The notes: generated from the letters alone by a model not told the origin. A DNA stretch of 20,383 bases from Glaesserella sp041814905 (GCF_041814905.1 NZ_JBGXYA010000085.1:1-20383), one strand, 5' to 3'; shown: positions 8,221 to 16,727, counted from the stretch's first letter. Numbers and translations: made by a program.

Positions 8221-8787
8221 TTAGCCGTTTTGTTTCTCAACTTGGTTAAATTCAAGTTCAACCGGTGTCGCACGACCAAAGATAGACACAGACACTTTGA
8301 TACGTCCTTTCTCGTAATCCACTTCTTCCACCGTACCGTTGAAATCTGCAAACGGTCCTTCGGTAACGCGCACTTCTTCGCCCGGTTGGAACTCTTTTCT
8401 GTGGCGTGGTTTTTCCGCAGTTTCCTGCACACGGTTTAAGATACGATCCGCTTCTTTTTGGGTGATCGGAGCAGGTTTGTCTGCCGTTCCGCCGATAAAA
8501 CCCATGACGCGCGGTACGCTTTTCACTAAGTGCCAAGTATCATCGTTCATTTCCATCTGTACTAATACGTAACCCGGGAAAAATTTACGTTCTGTTTTGC
8601 GACGACGACCGCCAACGTTTTCAACCACTTCTTCCGTCGGCACAAGCACTTCACCGAACTGATCTTGCATATTATGTAATTTGATATATTCACGTAACGT
8701 TGTTGCTACACGCGCTTCAAAACCTGAGAACGCTTGTAAAACATACCAACGCATTTTGCTTGTTTCTTTTACTTCAGCTTCGCTCAT
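8221..8787 (-). CDS. nusG: Transcription termination/antitermination factor NusG
   Basis: NusG binds the beta' clamp helices, suppresses pausing, and links RNA polymerase to Rho or to ribosomal S10. The product is 188 aa (E. coli 181). The NGN domain begins at about residue 13 (RWYVLQAFSGFE) and includes GGRRRKTERKFFPGYVLV. The KOW domain at about 136-165 has GEEVRVTEGPFADFNGTVEEVDYEKGR in two consecutive conserved blocks. The ATG at 8785-8787 is separated from the secE stop by one base (TAAG-ATG), so translation is probably coupled. A palindromic terminator follows. Confidence 0.98.
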   Translation of the reverse strand: MSEAEVKETSKMRWYVLQAFSGFEARVATTLREYIKLHNMQDQFGEVLVPTEEVVENVGGRRRKTERKFFPGYVLVQMEMNDDTWHLVKSVPRVMGFIGGTADKPAPITQKEADRILNRVQETAEKPRHRKEFQPGEEVRVTEGPFADFNGTVEEVDYEKGRIKVSVSIFGRATPVELEFNQVEKQNG

Positions 8788-8788
8788 C

Positions 8789-9205
8789 TTAGAATCTCAA
8801 ATTGGTTAAGAATGTAATAATTGAAACGATAATAGAATCAATACCCCATAGTGCTAACGCAACCAACACACAAACGGCAACAACAATTAATGTTGTTTGT
8901 GTTGATTCCTGACGGGTAGGCCAAACTACTTTACGCAGTTCTTGACGGGCCTCTTTTATAAAGCCGATCGCTTTTTGTCCCTGATTCGTGATTGCCGCCA
9001 AACCGACAGCCGCGATGATCAACACGACCAATAATAAAATACGAACAACTACTGACGGAAAATATGTGACGAAATACACATTACCTATAGCTGCAACAGC
9101 AAGAAGTGCGATAGATAATACCCATAAAGCATTATTAGCGCCTTTGCTTTTTAAACCCTTCTCTTCAATTTTCTCAGGGCTTTTGTTCTGAATATCTTTA
9201 GCCAT
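8789..9205 (-). CDS. secE: Preprotein translocase subunit SecE
   Basis: Essential inner-membrane partner of SecY in the Sec translocon. The product is 138 aa (E. coli 127). Three hydrophobic segments are visible at about 27-46, 50-72 and 105-133, as in the gammaproteobacterial form. The conserved cytoplasmic helix EARQELRKVVWPTRQE (85-100) precedes the last one. I chose the ATG at 9203-9205 (MAKDIQNKS) over a TTG two codons upstream; AGG lies 7 nt before it. It is first in secE-nusG. Unlike E. coli, where tRNA genes and tufB lie upstream, here the preceding gene is lipA. Confidence 0.96.
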   Translation of the reverse strand: MAKDIQNKSPEKIEEKGLKSKGANNALWVLSIALLAVAAIGNVYFVTYFPSVVVRILLLVVLIIAAVGLAAITNQGQKAIGFIKEARQELRKVVWPTRQESTQTTLIVVAVCVLVALALWGIDSIIVSIITFLTNLRF

Positions 9206-9257
9206 AAACAACCTAAAATTTATTAAAAAAGTGAACGTTCAATTTTTAAAGCGTGCA

Positions 9258-9266
9258 ATTCTAGCA
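9258..9266 (-). promoter_or_regulatory. Extended -10 promoter for secE-nusG
   Basis: On the minus strand TGCTAGAAT (9266-9258) is an extended -10 element, followed by TGCACGC, a GC-rich discriminator. No good -35 is visible at 16-18 nt spacing. The start would be near 9251, 46 nt before secE. The rest of the 185-bp lipA-secE gap has no gene and no convincing terminator. Confidence 0.55.
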
Positions 9267-9390
9267 TTTGTCGCTTAGGCTTACCACGATCTTTTCATAA
9301 AATTTTCAACGATTGTCCACCGTTTTGCATCATTTTTAAACCAATCCGCCGACAGTCATCCCATCCAAACGGATCCTTTAATTTGCAAAA

Positions 9391-10353
9391 TTATTTGACT
9401 ACACCACCGCTTGCTTGAAGATCCGCATGGTAAGAAGATCGGACGAAAGGCCCGCAAGCAGCATGTTCAAAGCCCATAGCCCCCGCCTCTTCTCTGAACA
9501 TATCAAACTCTGACGGGTGAACATAACGTGCAACAGGTAAATGATGACGGCTTGGTTGAAGATATTGACCGAGGGTGAGCATCGTTACACCATGGCGACG
9601 TAAATCACGCATTACCTCTAAAATTTCTTCGTTCGTTTCACCTAAACCGACCATTATTCCTGATTTAGTCGGAATATCTGGAAATACGGCTTTAAAGGCT
9701 TTCAGTAATTTAAGCGACCACTCATAATCCGCCCCCGGACGAATTTCTTTATATAAACGCGGCACATTTTCCAAGTTGTGGTTGAATACATCCGGTGGAT
9801 TTTCTTTAAGAATCTCAATTGCCTGTTCGATACGCCCACGGAAGTCCGGTACTAAAATCTCAATTTTGATTCCCGGATTAATTGCACGAATTTCACGGAT
9901 ACAGGCGGCAAAATGCCCTGCTCCGCGATCCGGCAGGTCATCGCGGTCAACGGAAGTAATCACTACATATTTCAGTTTCATATCCTGAATGGTTTCCGCT
10001 AATTTTTTAGGCTCATCTTGATCAAGCGGTAACGGTTTACCGTGCGCCACATCACAGAACGGGCAACGACGGGTACAAATTGCGCCCATAATCATAAAGG
10101 TGGCAGTACCGTGGTTGAAACATTCATGCAAGTTCGGACAAGACGCCTCTTCACACACTGAATGCAACCCGTGGCGACGCATACCGTTTTTAATGCTTTG
10201 AATTTTCTCTGAATTTGCCGGCAATTTGATTTTCATCCATTCCGGTTTTTTCAATAGCTCCTGATCCGGATCGATATTCTTTACCGGGATAATGGACGTT
10301 TTGGCAGCATCGCGGTATTTAACTCCGCGTTCCATTTTAAAAGGTGTGCCCAT
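9391..10353 (-). CDS. lipA: Lipoyl synthase (radical SAM)
   Basis: LipA inserts two sulfur atoms into protein-bound octanoyl groups to make lipoyl cofactor for pyruvate and 2-oxoglutarate dehydrogenases and the glycine cleavage system. The product is 320 aa (E. coli 321). Both iron-sulfur clusters are visible: the auxiliary cluster cysteines C67, C72 and C78 (CEEASCPNLHEC) and the radical-SAM cysteines C93, C97 and C100 (CTRRCPFC). The C-terminal RSSYHA motif carries the serine that ligates the auxiliary cluster. The ATG at 10351-10353 has AGGA upstream. It follows lipB by 11 nt, giving the usual lipB-lipA pair. Confidence 0.98.
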   Translation of the reverse strand: MGTPFKMERGVKYRDAAKTSIIPVKNIDPDQELLKKPEWMKIKLPANSEKIQSIKNGMRRHGLHSVCEEASCPNLHECFNHGTATFMIMGAICTRRCPFCDVAHGKPLPLDQDEPKKLAETIQDMKLKYVVITSVDRDDLPDRGAGHFAACIREIRAINPGIKIEILVPDFRGRIEQAIEILKENPPDVFNHNLENVPRLYKEIRPGADYEWSLKLLKAFKAVFPDIPTKSGIMVGLGETNEEILEVMRDLRRHGVTMLTLGQYLQPSRHHLPVARYVHPSEFDMFREEAGAMGFEHAACGPFVRSSYHADLQASGGVVK

Positions 10354-10364
10354 TGATATGATTC

Positions 10365-11024
10365 CTATTTGTTAATAATTTGTTGCGTATTATAGCCGAG
10401 AATTTGGCTAAAGTAATAAACCAATTTGGCGGAGACCTTATCGCAATCCGCCTCGTACTCCGGTATAAAATCGGCAAGTTGGCACATTTCAAGTCCGGGA
10501 TAACCGCAAGGGTTGATATGATGAAACGGCGCTAAATCCATCTTGATATTTAACGCCAAGCCGTGAAACGAGCAGCCTTTGCGGATACGTAAGCCGAGAG
10601 AACAGATTTTTTTACCCTCAACATAAACGCCCGGCGCATCCGGTTTCGGGTAGGATTCAATACTATAATCGGCTAACGTTTTAACTACCGATTGTTCTAA
10701 TGCAGTCACCAACTCACGCACATTCAGATCACTACCGTTAGCCTTGTGGCGTTTAATGTCGATCAACACATACATAATTTGTTGTCCGAGCCCATGATAG
10801 GTAATCTGCCCGCCGCGATCCGACTGCACAACCGGGATATTGGTCGGATTGAGCAAATGCTCAGGTTTACCGGCGGAACCTTGAGTAAAGACCGGATTAT
10901 GTTCAACAAGCCAAATTTCATCAGGGGTATTTTCATCACGCGCGTCGGTAAATTCCTGCATTTTATGCCAAACGGTTTGGTAGTTTTGGATACCGAGTCG
11001 ACGAATAATTAGGGGAAGAGACAT
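10365..11024 (-). CDS. lipB: Octanoyl-[ACP]:protein N-octanoyltransferase
   Basis: LipB moves octanoate from acyl carrier protein to the lipoyl domains of target enzymes, providing the LipA substrate. The product is 219 aa. Family motifs are RGGQITYHGLGQ (70-81) and GKKICSLGLR with the catalytic lysine at about 139. The catalytic cysteine C173 lies in NPCGYPGLEM. The ATG at 11022-11024 has AGGAACC 8 nt upstream. Gene order ybeD-lipB-lipA is as in E. coli. A 16-bp hairpin in the ybeD-lipB gap ends about 13 nt before the ribosome binding site. Confidence 0.97.
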   Translation of the reverse strand: MSLPLIIRRLGIQNYQTVWHKMQEFTDARDENTPDEIWLVEHNPVFTQGSAGKPEHLLNPTNIPVVQSDRGGQITYHGLGQQIMYVLIDIKRHKANGSDLNVRELVTALEQSVVKTLADYSIESYPKPDAPGVYVEGKKICSLGLRIRKGCSFHGLALNIKMDLAPFHHINPCGYPGLEMCQLADFIPEYEADCDKVSAKLVYYFSQILGYNTQQIINK

Positions 11025-11044
11025 AAGCGGTTCCTATTGGATTA

Positions 11045-11085
11045 ATACTTCTCCTCTTTATTCAAGATTTAAAGAGGGGAAGTAT
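11045..11085 (-). other. 16-bp hairpin between ybeD and lipB
   Basis: Arms 11045-11060 and 11070-11085 pair around a 9-nt loop (TACTTC..CTCTTTA with its complement), with one wobble or mismatch. On the minus strand the 3' side is TAATCCAATAGG, with no T-run, so it is not a standard terminator. It begins 6 nt after the ybeD stop and ends just before the lipB ribosome binding site. It may protect the ybeD mRNA end or tune lipB expression. Confidence 0.6.
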
Positions 11086-11091
11086 GGAGAA

Positions 11092-11391
11092 TTATAATAC
11101 CATTCTTACGCCTTCAATCTTAGCGAGATCGACATAAAGGGTTTCCACCTGCTCGATATTTTGTGCGGTCACTGTAATAGAAACCGAGTGATACGTACCT
11201 TTACCGCTCTCTTTTAAGGTCGGGCTGTAATCACCTTTGATCACTTTATGAACCTCTTGTACAACATCGTCAATTAATCCGTCGCGAGCGGCGCCCACCA
11301 CTTTAAAAGTAAATGAGCAAGGAAACTCCAACAGATCTTTTAATTTGGCTTGCGGAATATCGGAGAGGTTTACGGTTTTTGTTTCAGTCAT
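11092..11391 (-). CDS. ybeD: UPF0250 / DUF493 family protein YbeD
   Basis: Small conserved protein of unknown biochemical role, 99 aa (E. coli YbeD is 87), with a ferredoxin-like fold known in the family and sometimes compared with regulatory ACT-type domains. Recognisable blocks are LKDLLEFPCSFTFKVVG, a central DGLIDDVVQEVHKV helix and YHSVSITVTAQ. I chose the ATG at 11389-11391 (MTETKTVNL) because AAGGATAA precedes it and upstream sequence in the same frame is USS repeat. It sits between dacA and lipB as in E. coli. A possible promoter lies 30-60 nt upstream. Confidence 0.9.
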   Translation of the reverse strand: MTETKTVNLSDIPQAKLKDLLEFPCSFTFKVVGAARDGLIDDVVQEVHKVIKGDYSPTLKESGKGTYHSVSITVTAQNIEQVETLYVDLAKIEGVRMVL

Positions 11392-11421
11392 ATTATTATC
11401 CTTATTTACAATGTGAAAAGC

Positions 11422-11450
11422 AAAATAGCTATACCCTATAAATGAATCAA
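11422..11450 (-). promoter_or_regulatory. Possible sigma-70 promoter for ybeD-lipB-lipA
   Basis: On the minus strand TTGATT (11450-11445), 17 nt, then TATTTT (11427-11422). The -10 has two mismatches. The -35 shares its first base with the end of a USS dyad, which would separate it from dacA transcription. Moderate support only. Confidence 0.4.
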
Positions 11451-11496
11451 CAAGCGGTGTGATTTTGCAAAAAATTTGCAAGATCTCACCGCTTGT
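11450..11496. repeat. USS dyad between dacA and ybeD
   Basis: ACAAGCGGTG at 11450-11459 faces CACCGCTTGT at 11487-11496. The linker has two TTTGCA-type motifs. Total length is 47 nt, identical to the dyad at 1011-1057. It lies 53 nt after the dacA stop and could act as a weak bidirectional terminator, although only TGATTCATTT follows on the minus strand. Confidence 0.9.
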
Positions 11497-11548
11497 ATCA
11501 ATACTCTGTTAAATGGGGATAAATCTACGTATTACAAGGGCGACGGAA

Positions 11549-12730
11549 TTACTCAAATAACCCTTTGACCGTGAGTACGATCCAATCCCACGCTTGACCG
11601 AAAATGCCGGCTTCTTCAACATTTTGCATAACTTGTAAATCTACGCTCGCAATATCTTTGTCGTTTAACTGATAAATCACTTTACCGACGACTTGCCCTT
11701 TCGTGAGCGGCGCTTCTAAATTTTTGTTATCAAAAGTCACACGCGCTTTAAGATCCGCAGATTTACCTTTCGGTACGGTAATATAGCTATCTTGTAAAGT
11801 ACCGAGTTGCACTTTGTTCAAATCGCCATAATAAACGCTTTGTTCGGAGACATTCTGTCCTGCAGAGAGCGGTTTTAAGGTTTCAAAGTTAGCGAATCCC
11901 CACTGTAGTAATTTTTTGCTCTCTACTTCGCGACCTTTGTAAGTCGGCACGCCCATCACTACCGAAATCAAACGAGTGTTGCTATTGTAAGCGGACGCCA
12001 CCAAGTTATAGCCGGCTTTGTCGGTATGCCCTGTTTTCATGCCATCGACATTAAGGGATTTGTCCCATAACAAGCCGTTGCGGTTGGGTTGTTTAATATT
12101 ATTAAAGGTGAATTCTTTTTCCGCATAAATTTTATATTCATCCGGCAAATCTCGAATAATGTGTGCGCCGATAATCGCCATATCACGTGCGGAAGTGTAT
12201 TGATTCGGATCGTCTAAACCGTGTACCGTAGCAAAGTGCGTATTCTTTAAGCCAAACTCTTGCACATATTTGTTCATGGTATCAATAAAGACCTGCTGAG
12301 AACCTGAAATATACTCAGCCATTGCCACACAGGCATCATTACCGGATACCACAATAATGCCGCGGTTTAAATCTTCTACTGACACTTGTTGATTTAAGTT
12401 GAGGAACATTTTGGAAGAACCGGGGAAATTTTGCCCCCAAGAACTTTCGGTAATGGTAACCAAATCACTGTTTTTGATTTTTCCGCTTTTAATTGCTTGG
12501 CCGATAACATAACTTGTCATCATTTTGGTCAAACTGGCCGGATATTGACGTTGATCCGGATTTAACCCTGCTAATACGGCACCGGAATTATAGTCCATTA
12601 AAATAAAGGTTTGCGCATTCAATTCAGGTACAGGAATACCGTAATCAAAGTCGGCTGCACTTGCAAAATGAATACTGGAAAAGGTAAGCGCACAAAGGGT
12701 GGCTGATTTAATAAATTTGTTTTTTAGCAT
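11549..12730 (-). CDS. dacA: D-alanyl-D-alanine carboxypeptidase (PBP5/6 family)
   Basis: Periplasmic penicillin-binding protein that removes the terminal D-Ala from peptidoglycan pentapeptides, limiting cross-linking and helping cell shape. The product is 393 aa. A signal peptide ends near ASA|ADF (25/26). The penicillin-binding motifs are SLTK (S66, K69), SGN (129-131) and KTG (232-234). The C-terminal PBP5 domain ends in an amphipathic helix (FGQAWDWIVLTVKGLFE) that would anchor it to the outer face of the inner membrane. The ATG at 12728-12730 has GGAAA nearby. It lies 12 nt after rlpA, matching the mrdA-mrdB-rlpA-dacA order of E. coli. Confidence 0.97.
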   Translation of the reverse strand: MLKNKFIKSATLCALTFSSIHFASAADFDYGIPVPELNAQTFILMDYNSGAVLAGLNPDQRQYPASLTKMMTSYVIGQAIKSGKIKNSDLVTITESSWGQNFPGSSKMFLNLNQQVSVEDLNRGIIVVSGNDACVAMAEYISGSQQVFIDTMNKYVQEFGLKNTHFATVHGLDDPNQYTSARDMAIIGAHIIRDLPDEYKIYAEKEFTFNNIKQPNRNGLLWDKSLNVDGMKTGHTDKAGYNLVASAYNSNTRLISVVMGVPTYKGREVESKKLLQWGFANFETLKPLSAGQNVSEQSVYYGDLNKVQLGTLQDSYITVPKGKSADLKARVTFDNKNLEAPLTKGQVVGKVIYQLNDKDIASVDLQVMQNVEEAGIFGQAWDWIVLTVKGLFE

Positions 12731-12742
12731 AAGGATTTCCGT

Positions 12743-13606
12743 TTATCTCTCTAAATAACTAAACACTTGAAATTGACCTATTTTTGAAAGCTGTCGTTTA
12801 ACTTGCAGACTTTCCGTTTGGTCGGACACATCAATATTGACTTCATAGATTTTTCCGAGCTTTTCAACGCTCGATTTTTGTTTAATCAGTTTGGCAATTT
12901 TTTTTGCTTCACTCTCATTTTTAGCAATCACTTTTAATTGATAACGTGAATTACTATTTGAAAATTTTTGGGTTTTAGCTGCCGTGACATCCGCTTTAAT
13001 CGCTAAATCATCACCGTTTTCTTTTATTTTCAACGGCAAACCTTCTTTTTTGGCTAAACGCATTAAAGATTCTGCCCCTTTACCGGTAATATAGCCTTGG
13101 CGGTCTACATGAATAGCTTCAATTCTAACCCGAGCCGTTCCGGAGTTTAACATCCCTATCTCACGTGCAGAGGCTTTTGATAGATCAATAACACGCGATT
13201 TACTGAAAGGTCCGCGATCATTAATCTGCACAATGACTTTACGATTATTTCTTAAATTAGTCACTAAAGCATAAGAACCTAATGCTAACGATTTATGTGC
13301 GGCAGTAAACGCTTCTTGATTATAAATTTCACCGCTTGCCGTTTCACGACCGTGAAATTTTCCGCCGTAATAACTCGCTATACCGGTTTGGCTATAGCCG
13401 CGTGAAGCTTCTCTGCCAATTGTAGAATGCGTTTTGCCTTTTACGGTATAAGTATATTTTTTATCACTGACTTCCGTCGGCTTTAATATCGCTCCTTTTA
13501 CGCCGTAGAGCTTTTTTGTTTCATTTGAACTTGCAGCGGACGAATGTAAGGGGGTTAATACCGTAGAAAAAACAAGCACTAACCATGCTAATTTTCTTAA
13601 TTGCAT
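12743..13606 (-). CDS. rlpA: RlpA-family lytic transglycosylase with DPBB and SPOR domains, not a lipoprotein
   Basis: RlpA proteins bind denuded septal peptidoglycan; the Pseudomonas enzyme cleaves it as a lytic transglycosylase. The product is 287 aa, with a signal peptide (about 1-25, cut near SSA|ASS). The double-psi beta-barrel domain spans about 72-165, with GE (E93), AAHK (H104) and INDRGPF (D130). Spacing E-H 11 and E-D 37 equals that of the Pseudomonas catalytic residues, so activity is plausible. The SPOR domain lies at about 212-287. There is no cysteine anywhere in the protein, so no lipobox, unlike E. coli RlpA. The ATG at 13604-13606 has AAGGAGA upstream. It follows rodA by 42 nt. 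Confidence 0.93.
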   Translation of the reverse strand: MQLRKLAWLVLVFSTVLTPLHSSAASSNETKKLYGVKGAILKPTEVSDKKYTYTVKGKTHSTIGREASRGYSQTGIASYYGGKFHGRETASGEIYNQEAFTAAHKSLALGSYALVTNLRNNRKVIVQINDRGPFSKSRVIDLSKASAREIGMLNSGTARVRIEAIHVDRQGYITGKGAESLMRLAKKEGLPLKIKENGDDLAIKADVTAAKTQKFSNSNSRYQLKVIAKNESEAKKIAKLIKQKSSVEKLGKIYEVNIDVSDQTESLQVKRQLSKIGQFQVFSYLER

Positions 13607-13648
13607 AAAATCTCCTTTTTGCTTCCGTTACTGCAAGAAAGCAAAATA

Positions 13649-14785
13649 TCATTTCGATTGTTTCAGTTTATTAAATGGGTTATTTTTATTGCGTTGCTCA
13701 CGATGAACGTAAGCCGACATCATTAATCCAAATGCCGCCATTAAGGTGACATAAGAAGTACCGCCATAACTGAAAAGCGGCAAAGGAACACCGACAACAG
13801 GTAAAATACCGCTTACCATACCAATATTCACAAACACATAGACGAAAAACAGGAGCGCCGTACCGCCGGACAAAATTCGCCCGAATGCGGTATTTGCTTT
13901 TGCACCAATAACTAAACCTCTTGCAATAATAAACAGATAAATTGCAAGTAGAATCAGTATGCCAATCATACCGTGTTCTTCGCTCAATACAGCAAAAATA
14001 AAATCGGTATGCGGCTCGGGCAAAAATTCGAGCTGAGATTGCGTACCTTCCATCCAGCCTTTTCCTTCAAACCCACCGGAACCAATTGCAATCTTCGATT
14101 GAATAATATGATAGCCCGAACCTAGAGGATCTTTTTCAGGGTCTATTAATGTCAACACACGGGTTTTCTGATAATCGTGCATCAAATAAAACCACATAAT
14201 CGGAATAAATCCTGCTAGAAAGACAACACCGGCACCGATCAGTTTCCAACTTAACCCGGCTAAAAATAAAACAAATATTCCCGCAGCACAAACTAAGATG
14301 GATGTACCAAGATCCGGCTGCATTGCAACCAGTAACGTTGGACCGATAATTAATGCCAGCGCAATAAAAGTATCACGAAAACTTGGCGGAAGAGGACGTT
14401 TACCTAAATAGGCGGCAACCATCAGCGGCACAGCCAATTTAGCAATTTCCGACGGTTGAAAACGAACAAATCCCAGATTCAACCAACGCTGTGCACCTTT
14501 ACTGGTTTCTCCCACCAAATCCACTAACGCTAACAATACAAGACAAACGACATATAAATAGGGGGCAATTTTTTCATAAAATCGTGGCGGAAGAAATGAC
14601 ATAAACAGCATCACGCCTAAACCTAAGCTTACCTGAATCAAACGATTCATAAACATTCTTTCATTGGCACCGCTTGCACTGTAAAGCACTAACAAACCAT
14701 AAGCAGTAATCGCCAACAACCCGATAATCAATAACAGGTCGAGAGCAAAAACTTTCCAAAAACGTGCTAAAAATGACTTATTCAC
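13649..14785 (-). CDS. rodA: Rod-shape SEDS peptidoglycan glycosyltransferase RodA
   Basis: RodA (MrdB) polymerises glycan strands for cell elongation together with PBP2. The product is 378 aa (E. coli 370) with about ten membrane segments. Signature blocks are SKGAQRWLNLGFVRFQPSE, QPDLGTS and EFLPEPHTDFIFAVLSEE, with the catalytic aspartate at D261 (E. coli D262), then GILPVVGVPLPLFSYGGTS. I chose the GTG at 14783-14785 because the next methionine (44) would delete the first helix, and because GAGGG lies 7 nt upstream. It overlaps the mrdA stop by 8 nt, implying translational coupling of the two partners. Confidence 0.96.
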   Translation of the reverse strand: MNKSFLARFWKVFALDLLLIIGLLAITAYGLLVLYSASGANERMFMNRLIQVSLGLGVMLFMSFLPPRFYEKIAPYLYVVCLVLLALVDLVGETSKGAQRWLNLGFVRFQPSEIAKLAVPLMVAAYLGKRPLPPSFRDTFIALALIIGPTLLVAMQPDLGTSILVCAAGIFVLFLAGLSWKLIGAGVVFLAGFIPIMWFYLMHDYQKTRVLTLIDPEKDPLGSGYHIIQSKIAIGSGGFEGKGWMEGTQSQLEFLPEPHTDFIFAVLSEEHGMIGILILLAIYLFIIARGLVIGAKANTAFGRILSGGTALLFFVYVFVNIGMVSGILPVVGVPLPLFSYGGTSYVTLMAAFGLMMSAYVHREQRNKNNPFNKLKQSK

Positions 14786-16721
14786 TCAATCCCTCATCAA
14801 TTACAAGCGGTACGTTTGGCTCAGAATTTTGCAATTTATCGACCGGACTTTCCGGCTGATGGCTCAACACATAATCCATAATTTTACGAACCACCGGTGC
14901 CGCAGCACTTGAGCCGCCCCCCGCATTCTCTAAAATAATTGCGACAATAACTTTTGGGTTGTCATAAGGAGCATAACCGATAAACCACGCATGGTCGTGC
15001 AACTCTTTTTTAATAGCGCTCGAGTTATAATTCTGCCCTTTCAAGCTAAAGACCTGTGCGGTACCGGTTTTACCCGCCGCTCGGTAATTTGCACCGGCAA
15101 ATGCTTTTTTACCGGTACCGTTACTGGCATTCACAACATTATACATTCCCTGTTTAGACAGTTCCCAATAACGGCTCGGCACATCCTTAATATCTTCATA
15201 CAACAACGGATCTTGGTAAGGCGTAATCTCCGTTGACATAATTTCTTTCATTAAATGCGGCGTATTCACTTTGCCGTTATTAATCAAAACCGCAGTGGCT
15301 TTTGCCAGCTGTAACGGTGTAGAAATCCAATAACCTTGCCCGATACCGACAGAAATCGTATCTCCTTGAATCCACGATTTTTTGTAACGCTGCTGTTTCC
15401 ACTCCCGACTTGGCATAATCCCGATAGATTCTTCACTAATATCAATACCGGTTTTGACCCCGAAGCCAAATTTTTTCATCCATTCCGACATTTTATCAAT
15501 CCCCATATCATAGGCGAGCTGATAAAAGAAGGTATCCGAAGATTCAGTAATCGCTTTATTCACATCGGTTCTACCGTGTCCTCCTCTTTTCCAGTCACGG
15601 AAACGTTGAGTGGAACCGGGTAGAATCCAATAACCGGGGTCAAAAATCGTGGTACCCGGGGCAATTTTCCCTTCTGCCAAACCGGCTACCGCCATAAAGG
15701 GTTTAATGGTCGAAGCCGGCGGATAAGTTCCTTGCGTCGCGCGGCTATAAAGCGGACGCTCCGGATCATCTAACAGTTGTTTGTAATCACTGCCGGAAAT
15801 TCCGTCAACAAATAAATTATTGTCGTAACTTGGGTTAGTAACCATCGCTAAAATACTACTGTCACTCGGATCAAGCACCACAACCGCCCCTTTTTGTCCA
15901 GCCAATAAATCTGCGATATAACGTTGCAAGTCAATATCAATTGTCAGGCGAATACTACTTCCGGCAATTGCCGGTTGTTCGCGTAATTTACGGATAACTT
16001 TACCGCGATTGTTAATTTCTACCTCTTCGAACCCCGTAATGCCATGCAACTGATCTTCATAATATTTCTCAATACCCAATTTACCGATATCGTGAGAACC
16101 GGCATAGTTACCGAATTTTCCTTCATCTTGCAGCTTTTTCTTGTCTTTATCGTTAATTTTCGCGACATATCCCAATACGTGAGTCAAAATATCACCGTAC
16201 GGATAATAACGTTTGAAATAAGGATGGACATCCAAACTCGGGAAACGGTATTGATTAACCGAAAAACGGGCAATTTGCTCTTCGGTTAAATTCGGTTTTA
16301 ATAAAATAGGGGTATAGCGAGAAGAGCGTTTTTTCTCTTTCCGATAATTTTCAATATCTTCATCGGTTAAACCGACGATATTTCTTAATTCTTCAAAGGT
16401 TTCGTCCAAATTGCTGACCTTCTCCGGCACAATATACAAGCCAAAAAATGTCAGGTTTTCCGCCAATACTTTACCGTTGCGGTCATAAATGACACCTCGC
16501 GTAGGCGGAAGAGGCAATAATTTAATGCGGTTACCGTTAGAACGGGTCTGATAAGACTCATAGTCCGTAACCTGCAGATGATACAAGTTGGTCAGCAAGA
16601 TGCCGGTTAATCCTAAAACCCCTAAAAAAGCGATCAGCGCGCGACGGATAAACAGATTCATTTCTGCTTTACCGTTACGGACTTTTTCATAACGCTGAGG
16701 TTTCATTAACTTACCAAACAT
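14778..16721 (-). CDS. mrdA: Penicillin-binding protein 2, elongation transpeptidase
   Basis: Class B PBP that cross-links new peptidoglycan in the Rod elongasome and activates RodA. The product is 647 aa. A membrane anchor lies at about 25-47 and the pedestal domain includes PTRGVIYDRNG. The transpeptidase motifs are STIK (S337, K340), SSD (394-396, the PBP2 form of SxN) and KTG (551-553). A second KTG at 423-425 is not catalytic. The start is ambiguous: ATG at 16719-16721, six nt after rlmH, or ATG at 16704-16706 (MKPQRYEKVR). Neither has a strong ribosome binding site; I list the longer form. It forms an operon with rlmH upstream and rodA downstream, and carries an in-frame USS near its 3' end. 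Confidence 0.97.
   Translation of the reverse strand: MFGKLMKPQRYEKVRNGKAEMNLFIRRALIAFLGVLGLTGILLTNLYHLQVTDYESYQTRSNGNRIKLLPLPPTRGVIYDRNGKVLAENLTFFGLYIVPEKVSNLDETFEELRNIVGLTDEDIENYRKEKKRSSRYTPILLKPNLTEEQIARFSVNQYRFPSLDVHPYFKRYYPYGDILTHVLGYVAKINDKDKKKLQDEGKFGNYAGSHDIGKLGIEKYYEDQLHGITGFEEVEINNRGKVIRKLREQPAIAGSSIRLTIDIDLQRYIADLLAGQKGAVVVLDPSDSSILAMVTNPSYDNNLFVDGISGSDYKQLLDDPERPLYSRATQGTYPPASTIKPFMAVAGLAEGKIAPGTTIFDPGYWILPGSTQRFRDWKRGGHGRTDVNKAITESSDTFFYQLAYDMGIDKMSEWMKKFGFGVKTGIDISEESIGIMPSREWKQQRYKKSWIQGDTISVGIGQGYWISTPLQLAKATAVLINNGKVNTPHLMKEIMSTEITPYQDPLLYEDIKDVPSRYWELSKQGMYNVVNASNGTGKKAFAGANYRAAGKTGTAQVFSLKGQNYNSSAIKKELHDHAWFIGYAPYDNPKVIVAIILENAGGGSSAAAPVVRKIMDYVLSHQPESPVDKLQNSEPNVPLVIDEGLSE
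14803..14811 (+). repeat. DNA uptake signal sequence inside the mrdA 3' end
   Basis: An exact ACAAGCGGT. It encodes part of NVPLVIDEG near the C-terminus of PBP2, a poorly conserved tail where the word can be tolerated. It is the only exact USS within a coding sequence here. Confidence 0.85.
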
Positions 16722-16727
16722 CTCTTG

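Noticed and set aside
8136..8572. Several open frames in other phases over nusG and its terminator
   Set aside because: They overlap nusG out of frame on both strands, have no ribosome binding sites and no recognisable domains.
9206..9390. A terminator after lipA or a tRNA gene before secE
   Set aside because: Only short ATCC/GGAT pairing is present, without a T-run, and no cloverleaf can be drawn.
14208..14240. Possible frame problem near the middle of rodA
   Set aside because: The frame is continuous through all expected membrane segments and motifs, and length matches the family.
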